14,028 nucleotides of DNA from Beijerinckiaceae bacterium (lineage in GTDB: Bacteria; Pseudomonadota; Alphaproteobacteria; Rhizobiales; Beijerinckiaceae): assembly GCA_947380915.1 (NCBI GenBank), contig CANCSY010000062.1:1-14028 (forward strand), read 5' to 3'. The notes beneath the pieces are model-generated. The model was not told where the DNA came from. It made no database searches and saw only the letters and a program-made list of their open reading frames with translations. Both the position numbers and the translations under genes were made by a program. Shown piece after piece: positions 5,744 through 12,840 of this stretch; within the stretch, counting starts at the first letter, position 1; every line of letters begins with the position of its first letter.

Positions 5744-6190
5744 ATGGACATCTTCGTTACTGTAATGATGGTTGCGATGGTGCTGCTCGTGGTGGTGGTT
5801 GGCGCCGCCGTGTTCTTGCAGCAAAGCGCCACTTTGCGTGACATCCAGAACAAGCTTGATCTTGCGCAGGAGCACGCCCGCCAAAGAAAGGATCCAGAAG
5901 TCTTGCGCAAGGAGCGGCTGGCCTTGCTGGATCCGCTCATGCTGCTTGAATCACAGATTTACAGCAGGAAGCCGCAAGTCTTGAGCGACGAGGAAATCGA
6001 GCTGATATCCTCGACGCGCACGCGCATGATAAAGCTTTGTGATGATCTGAAAGCCGCCGACGCATGGTTGGGTGCGCCCTATGATCTCGAATGGTTCGAA
6101 TATCTTGAGCGCATCCCCGTCTTGAAGACGCTTTATCTGAATTCGGGATTTTCTGAAGAACAACCCCCGCAAATCACTTCAGGTAGTTGA
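5744..6190 (+). CDS. Single-pass membrane protein of unknown function (148 aa)
   Basis: I do not recognise this family. The N-terminus has one strong hydrophobic segment (about 3-26, VTVMMVAMVLLVVVVGAAVF). A charged, helical, probably coiled-coil stretch follows (about 28-62, LRDIQNKLDLAQEHARQRKD), then a further helical region and a short polar tail. With no cleavage motif after the hydrophobic segment, a membrane anchor is more likely than a signal peptide. The start ATG has only a weak GGA upstream. The gene is divergent from the transglycosylase and convergent with flgL, overlapping its last 17 bases. Its length and TM-plus-helix layout recall small accessory proteins of envelope machines, and the setting suggests a flagellar role, but neither shows a function. 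It is the least certain gene-function call here, though the frame itself looks real. Confidence 0.7.
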   Translation: MDIFVTVMMVAMVLLVVVVGAAVFLQQSATLRDIQNKLDLAQEHARQRKDPEVLRKERLALLDPLMLLESQIYSRKPQVLSDEEIELISSTRTRMIKLCDDLKAADAWLGAPYDLEWFEYLERIPVLKTLYLNSGFSEEQPPQITSGS

Positions 6191-7079
6191 ACAAGGAGAG
6201 CTCAGCGATCTTGACGAAGGAAGCCTGCGCAGCGTCGAGTGTTGTGAGCTTTTGTTTCAGCTCGCTGATCGCCTTCTCCATGTCAGTATCCTCAAGGAGG
6301 GATATCTGAGCTGTTGTAGAGGTTTTGGAGCTGTCCAGCTTCTCCTGGGCGGAATCAAGGATAGCTGTTCGTGAGCCCACAAGCGCCAGTTGACCGGTTA
6401 AATGGTCAAGCGCGGCATTGATTTCATCTTTCCCTGTCGCAGGTGTTTCGCCATTCGCCAGTGCGTCCCCCATGGACTTCACGATGTCGAAAACCGATTT
6501 CGACGGGCCGGACCCCATCGGCACCCGGTCGAACACCTCATGCCCGGAAAAGCCGACAGTCACTTTTTCGTGGTCGCCAACCGCTTGTTCGACTTCATAG
6601 GCGTCACCCTTGTAGAAGACAGGCCCATCCTCAGTCGCTTGTTGAAAGGGGAGGCCGGATTGAAAGCCGCCAAAAATTGGCAAGCCATTGGCGTCAAGAG
6701 TATTGGCCAACCCCATCAGGCTCTTGGAAAGGCCCTTTACTTCATTCGCCATCAGCTTGCGATCAGACGCATTCAGTGTGTCATTGGAGCCCTGAATGGA
6801 AAGCTCGTGCAATCGTGTGAGAATGTTCGTCGCTTGCGAAAGCGAGGACTCCTCCAACGACAACCTTTGACGGGCCACGTCTATGTTGCGCCCATATTGC
6901 TTCAGACGAGAGTCGCGGGCCTTCAGCATCGCGAGATCGGAGAATGCGACAGGATCGTCGGAAGCGATATTCACCTGTTTGCCAGTTGCAATGGTTTCCT
7001 GCAACTTGACGGTTTGGGTCTTCAGATCCTGAATATTCTCAGTTTGGCTGCGAAAATAGGCGTTCGTGCTGATTTGCAT
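6174..7079 (-). CDS. flgL: Flagellar hook-filament junction protein FlgL (HAP3)
   Basis: FlgL forms the second junction ring between hook and filament, adjacent to the first flagellin subunits. At 301 residues it is close to the enteric length. The flagellin-like N-terminal helix region includes MQISTNAYFRSQTENIQDLK and IATGKQVNIASDDPVAFSDL. The next region has LTRLHELSIQGSNDT and ANTLDANGLPIFGGFQSG, a family hallmark. The C-terminal helices carry ISLLEDTDMEKAISELKQKL and end AELSLFNYLK, parallel to the flagellin C-terminus. There are no cysteines and no signal peptide. It starts 8 nt after flgK, with GAGG overlapping the flgK stop, so it is the last gene of the flgIJKL operon. No terminator is visible after it, and its end overlaps the opposing 148-aa gene by 17 bases. 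Confidence 0.95.
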   Translation of the reverse strand: MQISTNAYFRSQTENIQDLKTQTVKLQETIATGKQVNIASDDPVAFSDLAMLKARDSRLKQYGRNIDVARQRLSLEESSLSQATNILTRLHELSIQGSNDTLNASDRKLMANEVKGLSKSLMGLANTLDANGLPIFGGFQSGLPFQQATEDGPVFYKGDAYEVEQAVGDHEKVTVGFSGHEVFDRVPMGSGPSKSVFDIVKSMGDALANGETPATGKDEINAALDHLTGQLALVGSRTAILDSAQEKLDSSKTSTTAQISLLEDTDMEKAISELKQKLTTLDAAQASFVKIAELSLFNYLK

Positions 7080-7087
7080 GGCGAACC

Positions 7088-10000
7088 TCAGAAGGACTTG
7101 AGAATGGTTGAGAACATCTCACGCGCGGCCATGATGACCTGCGCTGCTGCTTGATAGGCTTGCTGGTAACGAATGAGGTCGGAGGCTTCTCTATCGAGAT
7201 TGACGCCCGTTTTGCCCTCATATGCGGCCTTCAGATCAGACGCCGCCTGCGATGTTGCGCTGGCTCGCATATTTGACGCCTGAACCGCCGAACCAAGCCG
7301 AGAGGTGACGCCGGCATAGACATCCTGAAAGGAGCCCTGGCCTTTGCCGAAAATCGAGGTTGTTGCAAGTTCCGCGATCCGGAGCGCATTGCGGTTATCT
7401 GACGTGCGCGTGCTGTCATTTCTTATGGTGTACAGGTCGCCTGCATTGGCGTTACCGTGGATCGTAAAGCTCATGCCAAGGTAATTGACCGGGATATCCT
7501 GCTGCCAGCTACGTTTGGCGAGGCTAGCACCAGACTCTGGATCAATAATCTCAAGTTGGCCGCCAGAGAGGATCTTGATTTGCAGGTCGGGTCTGAGGGG
7601 AGCCGGTGGAACGGCGGCCATATCGATCTTCGCGGCCACGCGCCTCAGTCCGTCAGCACTTAGATTTCTGACATCGACAACGAGATCCTCGGGGAGCCCC
7701 CCATCAAACTGAATGGCTTGACCAACATGGGAGACTGTCGCCCTGGAATCGGCAAGGTCCGTAATACGATCAGTCGCCGTTGATGTGAGGCTGAGCCTCG
7801 CGGACTCGACTTTCTTGTCGCTACCATCGCCCATGAAGCCAAGCGCCTGCGCATTACGGGCGCCGGTTTGACTCACCTTCACCTTGAAGCTTGCATCGGT
7901 GCTGCTGAGCATCAACCTGTCGGCAACCGCATCATAGGACCAGGACACGCCATTCGCCGGATCAGTCCCGGAGAGCTTGTTGATCGTGACCGGAGCATCG
8001 CCATTGTCACCAGTTGAAATTGTAAATTGCAGGCCCGAACCGGACTCGACCATCCCGGAGGCGACGCTTTTGACGGCTATGATTTGCGTTCCTGCCGCTT
8101 CCTGACCCGTGAAGCCAAGCGCTTTCGCCATTGCAAGGGTGTCTGTCGTGGCTGTATCGAGTTTGAGGGTTGCGTCAGTGCTGGTCAGCGTCAGTTTGCC
8201 ATCATACAGAGACCAGGTCACCCCATTATAGGTTCCGTTCGGTCTATCGATCGTAAGCACCTGTGCGCCAATCTTATCGCCCTTGACGTGAAGGCTTGGC
8301 TGTTTAACCGCCAGGAGCGAAGGGATAAGCTTGTTCGCACTGGTGATCGTGCTCTCGATGCTCAGATCCAGGTCTGATCCATTGAAGCCAAGCATCTTTG
8401 CGGTGTCTCGTTGCGCCTGCGTGGTTCCCTTGATCAGGAGCGCACTTTCTCCTGTTACGAAAGCAAGCCTGCCATTTTGAACCTTCCATGAGACGCCGCT
8501 GTGGGCGTCAAAGCCTGAAGATGAATCTATCTTGAAGCTGTAGAGGCTCTGGTTGTCGACGCTGCCGACCAGGACGGAAATCTCGGGCTGGGTGACGTTA
8601 AGAAGCGCGTCCGCAACAGCGCTGCCTGCAATCAGGGGGCTATTGATTTGCGTGGGCTGGAACCCAAGCTTTTCAGCCTCCAAATCGTTGCTGGCGCTGC
8701 GGTTGAACCTCACTGAAAGATCATCACTTGACAGCACAAGTTTCCCGTCGACGGTGGCCCAGGACACGCGACCCTGAGAGCCTGACGGCGCATCTATCTT
8801 GACCGCCAAATCGCCGATACTGTTTCCAGTCAGATGGAGCGTTGGCTTGAGAGAAGACAACAGAGACGTCGTCAGGTCCGTCGGGCTTGTGACGCTTGTC
8901 GCGAAGGGCTTGCCGTCGGCCAGTCCCATCGTGCTGAGGCCAATGGCGCCAACCTGCGAGCCGATGATTGTGCTATCGGGCGTTTGTTGATCAGAAAAAC
9001 CGAGGGCGTTCGCAAGGGTTTTCTTTTGCAGTGTGGATGTATCAATCCCGATGTAACTGCCATCATCGCTTTGAAGCGACAGTCGACCGCCGTCGACCTT
9101 CCAGCTGATTCCATTGCTTTTGCCCTGTGTGGCGTCAATCGTGAGGCGGAAGCCACTGGAGCCACGCGTGACATAAATGGAGGGTTTAGTTTCAGCCAGC
9201 ATTGACGCCGAGAGGAGGCTCGCGGGCGCCACCGAGATTTGCGGAGCGGTGGTTCGTAATTTTTGAGGAATAGTGATCAACACCCGTGAGGCGCCGGCCC
9301 ATGAGTTCTGCATGGGGGGGCTGAGTGGAGGTGCAGGATCTATGGCGGTGGGTGCTGAAAGGTTTTCCCTTCCATTCGGAGTAATCTGGAAGGCTGACAA
9401 CCGAGCAACCTCGTCGGACCCCATGAGGGGTCTGTCGAAAGTTACTGATCCGGCCGTCGCTTCAGCAGCAGTCAAGGTCTTCGTCGCCAGAACCTGGGAC
9501 CCATCCGAACTCATGAGTTCAACGGTCTGGCCTGGCAGGCTCCCGGCTTTTAAGGCAACCTCAAGTCTTGTGACATTATACTTGTCTTCAGGCCCACCTG
9601 TGACCAGGCTGACTTGCAAATCCGTGGCGCCACCCAGATCGAAAGTGCCGGTCTCGCGGAGCAAGCTACTGATACGCGTTGCAGTGTATGGGGGGCCTTG
9701 CTCCGAACCGTCAAAGCCAAGCGCCGTGTAATCAAGAGACGGGTCTATTGCGATTGATATATCCGAGCGACTGCTGACCTGTAGTTTTCCATCCACATAG
9801 GCCCAGTCGACGCCCTTGCTGGTGCCCGCGGATTTATCAATCGTGATTTCCTGTTCGCCGATGAGGTTGCCAGTGACCTTTAGTTTCAGGTTTCTTGGTT
9901 CCTGAGAGCGCTGGAAGGTGATTGTCTGCGGCGGTTGGCGGCCATCGATCGAAACTTCGAAAGCGATCTTCGAAGGCATATTGTCTGTAAAGTTTATGGG

Positions 10001-12340
10001 AGCGCCAAGCCAGGAAACGCGCGGCGCCTGTGCGTTCATCCTGGCGGCAATGGCCGCTGTTATCTCGGCCGGCCCGGCACCTGCGAGGCTGTCGCCCGCC
10101 AGACGGATAGGGTCGAGGCCATCGACATTCAGGGCATAGACGGCGCCCGTCAAGGGCGCCTGCCCATAGCCAGCCTGTGGCATATCGAACGACGATTGGG
10201 TTGACACATCGATCTTGGCGCTGGTGTTCAGCGTTGATGCATTGGTGTCATAATTCGTCGTGGCGAGGAGCTTGGAGGCCTCGGTGGAGGTTATGCGAGG
10301 ATATCCGATCGCAAGATAATTTTTGTTGTATTCGGCATCCGAGAGGAAGCCATTCGCCGGGGTTACGAACGCGTCGCCTTCGGAGGCCGGATCGAACGGG
10401 GGGCCGGATATTTGGCGACCATCGCGTGTGAAAACGCGCATAACCGCAGCGCTGCTCCCGGGTTCATTTGCGCCCTTGATCTGGTTGGGGTCGCCATTGG
10501 CGTCGAAACCAGAGCCGATGAGAGCGCCAGTCGTTACCTGTTTTCCGTTCAGCGCGGTTATGGTGAGGGTGCCATTTGAAACGCTGGCGTAAAGCGCATC
10601 CTTGAGATCGGTGTCGCCATTCGCCGCAGCCTTCTGGGCGGCGGCATTAATGGCGTCGGCGACATCGTTCAGGCCTGATCCTTTTAAGAACAGTGGAAGA
10701 TCTTTTTTTGTGCCGTTGACTGCGTTAGTGGCGCCGGTCACAAAAATGGAAAGCGACAACTTCGAGACGCCATAGCCGTCAGCACTGGTGAGAGCGCTGA
10801 TTTGCGTGCCGGTCGCGTTAAAGTGCACCGCAGATATATCGCCAAGCGAGGTGAGCGTCGCTGAGGAGGCGCCAGCGGGTAGAATGAAGGCGGAGCCATT
10901 TTTCAGGAAATCATTAACGGGGTTCTCGCTGTCAAAGACTGATGTAGCGGGAGGAACCTGTGTCGCCGCATCAGGCTCGGTGCGCTTGAGCGGACGCAAG
11001 TCAGCGTTTCCCGAATTTGCCGGCGATGGATCCACATACAAAGGCAAGGCAACCGCAACTTCGGCAGGGGTCTTCACAAGAAACCGCATTGAAGATGCCG
11101 CGCCCAGAAGCGGAGATACCGTGAAAGTGTCCCCATCCTTCGCCTGCCCATCGAATTTGAAGGAAACGCCTCCCATCGACAAGTTGTTCTGATCGGTAAC
11201 AGTTTTACCTTCGCTTGATTTGATCGTCCAGGCATTCTGGCTTTGGTTGAAGCGGGCCGTATAAGTGACATTGTTGATGGAGGCTGCGTTATCGATGGTC
11301 AATATAAGCTTCGCGTCGCCCAGATTGTTCTTGGCGGCCACAGCGTTGAGACCATCCGTGGAGAACAGGTCGCCGCCCTGATTCCCGTTAAGATCTACGC
11401 CCTGCTTGTGTTGCTCGTTGACGGCGACAGAAAAACCGACTGCGAGGCGGTTGATGTCGTCTCGCAGCAATTTTATCTGGGCGCGAAAATCCATCAATCC
11501 CGCAACCGTGCCGCTTGTGAGCTGATTGGTGGGCGCGGGCGCCGAATTGGGGTCCATGGTGATTTCGAGCTTATCGCCACTCTCGATGATCCCGAGGGGA
11601 TGAGATCCGTCGGCATAGACCAGAGGACGGCCGCTTGCGGTCTCGCCCAGATAGACCATCACTGCGCCCGACGGCTTCTCGCTATATGAAAAGTTCGCCA
11701 GATTGGAGAGGCTGGTCAGCAGCTTGTCGCGTTGATCGAGAAGGTCATTAGGCTTTTGCCCGCTTGTTGCGGCGCTCTGGATTTGGACGTTTAGCAGGCC
11801 AAGCTGGGTGGTGATGCCATTGACGGCGGTGAGACCGGCGTCGAGGCCCGAACGAATGGCGCCAAGGCTATCTTCGATAGCCGATGCAGCCGACGTGAAT
11901 ACGTTGGCAACCTGCTTGCCGGAGTCCAGAACTGAAATGCGCGCAGCGGCGGAAGTCGGCGCATTGGCGACATCGTTGAACCGACTATAAAAGTCCTGAA
12001 CGATCGAACCGGGATTGCTGGTTGTGGCGAAAAGGGTCTTCTCGATTTGGGTGAGAGAATCCGCCAGGGTCTGGGATTGCAGATTCAGCGAATTTGCTTT
12101 GAGCGCCTGCACCTGCAGGAAAGCGTCGTTTGCACGACGAACCATATCCACCATGACGCCTGAGCCGCTGGTGTTCGAGGCCGCAGTTGGCAGCATCGCG
12201 CTATCGCCGGCTCCGCTGAGCACGACGTCGCGACGCACATAGCCTTCGGTATTGGCGTTGGTGATATTGCCGCCCACTGTCTCCAGAAGCTTGCGATAGG
12301 CTGTGAGGCCGGACGCGCCAATGCCCAGAATATCGACCAT
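7088..12340 (-). CDS. flgK: Giant flagellar hook-filament junction protein FlgK (HAP1), 1750 aa
   Basis: FlgK forms the first junction ring on the hook. The N-terminus is canonical (MVDILGIGASGLTAYRKLLE, GNITNANTEGYVRRDV) and continues to about 410 with NDLLDQRDKLLTSLSNLANF and GGVSFKFDGQAKDGDTFTV. The C-terminus (about 1585-1750) is also canonical: VNYLGMSFTIHGNANAGDLY, DNRNALRIAEL and ASDLIRYQQAYQAAAQVI. Enteric FlgK has about 550 residues, so roughly 1,175 are extra. The insert has an early unit (about 470-690, with VMRVFTRDGRQISGPPFDP), segments resembling flagellar IN-type motifs (about 555-603 and 745-785), and six copies of a Trp/LGF module. No cysteine is visible. The frame is unbroken for 5.25 kb and keeps flagellum-like Ser/Thr/Asn/Ala/Gly composition, so this is not a fusion by sequencing error. 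It starts 4 nt after flgJ, with GGAG nine bases upstream. Confidence 0.95.
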   Translation of the reverse strand: MVDILGIGASGLTAYRKLLETVGGNITNANTEGYVRRDVVLSGAGDSAMLPTAASNTSGSGVMVDMVRRANDAFLQVQALKANSLNLQSQTLADSLTQIEKTLFATTSNPGSIVQDFYSRFNDVANAPTSAAARISVLDSGKQVANVFTSAASAIEDSLGAIRSGLDAGLTAVNGITTQLGLLNVQIQSAATSGQKPNDLLDQRDKLLTSLSNLANFSYSEKPSGAVMVYLGETASGRPLVYADGSHPLGIIESGDKLEITMDPNSAPAPTNQLTSGTVAGLMDFRAQIKLLRDDINRLAVGFSVAVNEQHKQGVDLNGNQGGDLFSTDGLNAVAAKNNLGDAKLILTIDNAASINNVTYTARFNQSQNAWTIKSSEGKTVTDQNNLSMGGVSFKFDGQAKDGDTFTVSPLLGAASSMRFLVKTPAEVAVALPLYVDPSPANSGNADLRPLKRTEPDAATQVPPATSVFDSENPVNDFLKNGSAFILPAGASSATLTSLGDISAVHFNATGTQISALTSADGYGVSKLSLSIFVTGATNAVNGTKKDLPLFLKGSGLNDVADAINAAAQKAAANGDTDLKDALYASVSNGTLTITALNGKQVTTGALIGSGFDANGDPNQIKGANEPGSSAAVMRVFTRDGRQISGPPFDPASEGDAFVTPANGFLSDAEYNKNYLAIGYPRITSTEASKLLATTNYDTNASTLNTSAKIDVSTQSSFDMPQAGYGQAPLTGAVYALNVDGLDPIRLAGDSLAGAGPAEITAAIAARMNAQAPRVSWLGAPINFTDNMPSKIAFEVSIDGRQPPQTITFQRSQEPRNLKLKVTGNLIGEQEITIDKSAGTSKGVDWAYVDGKLQVSSRSDISIAIDPSLDYTALGFDGSEQGPPYTATRISSLLRETGTFDLGGATDLQVSLVTGGPEDKYNVTRLEVALKAGSLPGQTVELMSSDGSQVLATKTLTAAEATAGSVTFDRPLMGSDEVARLSAFQITPNGRENLSAPTAIDPAPPLSPPMQNSWAGASRVLITIPQKLRTTAPQISVAPASLLSASMLAETKPSIYVTRGSSGFRLTIDATQGKSNGISWKVDGGRLSLQSDDGSYIGIDTSTLQKKTLANALGFSDQQTPDSTIIGSQVGAIGLSTMGLADGKPFATSVTSPTDLTTSLLSSLKPTLHLTGNSIGDLAVKIDAPSGSQGRVSWATVDGKLVLSSDDLSVRFNRSASNDLEAEKLGFQPTQINSPLIAGSAVADALLNVTQPEISVLVGSVDNQSLYSFKIDSSSGFDAHSGVSWKVQNGRLAFVTGESALLIKGTTQAQRDTAKMLGFNGSDLDLSIESTITSANKLIPSLLAVKQPSLHVKGDKIGAQVLTIDRPNGTYNGVTWSLYDGKLTLTSTDATLKLDTATTDTLAMAKALGFTGQEAAGTQIIAVKSVASGMVESGSGLQFTISTGDNGDAPVTINKLSGTDPANGVSWSYDAVADRLMLSSTDASFKVKVSQTGARNAQALGFMGDGSDKKVESARLSLTSTATDRITDLADSRATVSHVGQAIQFDGGLPEDLVVDVRNLSADGLRRVAAKIDMAAVPPAPLRPDLQIKILSGGQLEIIDPESGASLAKRSWQQDIPVNYLGMSFTIHGNANAGDLYTIRNDSTRTSDNRNALRIAELATTSIFGKGQGSFQDVYAGVTSRLGSAVQASNMRASATSQAASDLKAAYEGKTGVNLDREASDLIRYQQAYQAAAQVIMAAREMFSTILKSF
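7826..8038 (-). repeat. FlgK insert module R6 (residues 1435-1505)
   Basis: SGLQFTISTGDNGDAPVTIN, then NGVSWSYDAVADRLMLSSTD, ending QALGFMGDG. Marker tryptophan W1467, LGF at 1500-1502. A three-residue insertion replaces the usual DGKL turn. After it comes an IN-like segment and then the normal FlgK C-terminus. Confidence 0.77.
8099..8299 (-). repeat. FlgK insert module R5 (residues 1348-1414)
   Basis: PSLHVKGDKIGAQVLTID, then NGVTWSLYDGKLTLTSTDAT, ending KALGFTGQE. Marker tryptophan W1376, LGF at 1408-1410. It is the clearest example of the consensus. Confidence 0.8.
8372..8587 (-). repeat. FlgK insert module R4 (residues 1252-1323)
   Basis: PEISVLVGSVDNQSLYSFKI, then SGVSWKVQNGRLAFVTGESA, ending KMLGFNGSD. 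Marker tryptophan W1285, LGF at 1317-1319. It is longer than the others before the tryptophan. Confidence 0.78.
8654..8845 (-). repeat. FlgK insert module R3 (residues 1166-1229)
   Basis: PTLHLTGNSIGDLAVKID, then GRVSWATVDGKLVLSSDDLS, ending EKLGFQPTQ. Marker tryptophan W1194, LGF at 1225-1227. This is the first of four copies with exactly 91 residues from tryptophan to tryptophan. Confidence 0.8.
8987..9184 (-). repeat. FlgK insert module R2 (residues 1053-1118)
   Basis: PSIYVTRGSSGFRLTID, then NGISWKVDGGRLSLQSDDGS, ending ANALGFSDQQ. Marker tryptophan W1080, LGF at 1113-1115. It lies 114 residues (Trp to Trp) before R3. Confidence 0.78.
9701..9892 (-). repeat. FlgK insert module R1 (residues 817-880)
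   Basis: First copy of the recurring module: LKVTGNLIGEQEITID, then KGVDWAYVDGKLQVSS, ending ALGFDGSE. The marker tryptophan is W846, and LGF is at 874-876, 28 residues later. It is separated from R2 by about 170 unrelated residues and is the outlying copy. Confidence 0.75.
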
Positions 12341-12344
12341 TTAC

Positions 12345-12833
12345 TCAGTCTCCGCTAATGAATTTCGGCGCCGTTCTAGACGCAGCGAGGCCTGCTGGCA
12401 TGTTGGATGCGGCGGTGGATCGGATACCAAGGCTCTGTCCAGCTGCGACACTGGCGGAAAGACCACCCGCGAGAGCATCTGACTGGCTGCTCGTGAGTTT
12501 AACCGGGTTCAAAGGCATCAGCCCTGTCGCCTTTGATCCTGTTTTTGGAGCAAATTGACGGTTGATAGCCTCCGCAAGACCAAGTTTCGTCGTCTTGACG
12601 GAGAGCTCGGAATAGGCGCCGTCCAGCATGGACTGAAAGGGCTTTGAATGTTCGCTATCCAGAAGGCCACCCTCGATCTGTGCATCACGCATGGATTTCA
12701 GGATCGTCTGCATGAACATGGTTTCAAAGGCCTTGCCCACCTGGTCTAAAGTGGATTTGTGGCCGTATTGACGACTTTGATCCAGCGAGAGAGAGTTCAG
12801 GGGGCCTGTCGAGCGGGGAGGGAGAGCGTCCAT
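12345..12833 (-). CDS. flgJ: FlgJ, rod-capping (rod-binding) domain only
   Basis: FlgJ caps the growing rod in the periplasm. This 162-residue protein carries the rod-binding domain at about 30-95: GKAFETMFMQTILKSMRDAQ, then GGLLDSEHSKPFQSMLDGAY and KLGLAEAINRQF. The remaining 65 residues are a low-complexity Ser/Ala/Gly tail. The glucosaminidase domain of enteric FlgJ (about 313 aa) is absent. That is common in alphaproteobacteria, where a separate lytic transglycosylase does the cutting, and one is encoded at 4659-5627. There is no signal peptide, as expected for a type III exported protein. It starts 7 nt after flgI, with AGGA overlapping the flgI stop, and ends 4 nt before flgK. I assign it on the rod-binding motif and its operon position. 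Confidence 0.9.
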   Translation of the reverse strand: MDALPPRSTGPLNSLSLDQSRQYGHKSTLDQVGKAFETMFMQTILKSMRDAQIEGGLLDSEHSKPFQSMLDGAYSELSVKTTKLGLAEAINRQFAPKTGSKATGLMPLNPVKLTSSQSDALAGGLSASVAAGQSLGIRSTAASNMPAGLAASRTAPKFISGD

Positions 12834-12840
12834 GGTTTCC

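Noticed and set aside
5740..5745. TATAAT before the 148-aa gene as its -10 box
   Set aside because: It overlaps the start codon, so transcription would begin inside the gene, and there is no -35 at proper distance.
6402..7154. Plus-strand frame of 250 aa opposite flgL
   Set aside because: It lies wholly antisense to the well-supported flgL and the end of flgK, is rich in Arg/His/Gln as expected of a shadow frame, and shows no recognisable motif.
7088..12340. Giant FlgK as two genes joined by an assembly or sequencing error
   Set aside because: The frame is continuous over 5.25 kb, N- and C-terminal FlgK halves occur once each at the two ends, composition is uniform, and neighbour spacing is that of an intact operon.
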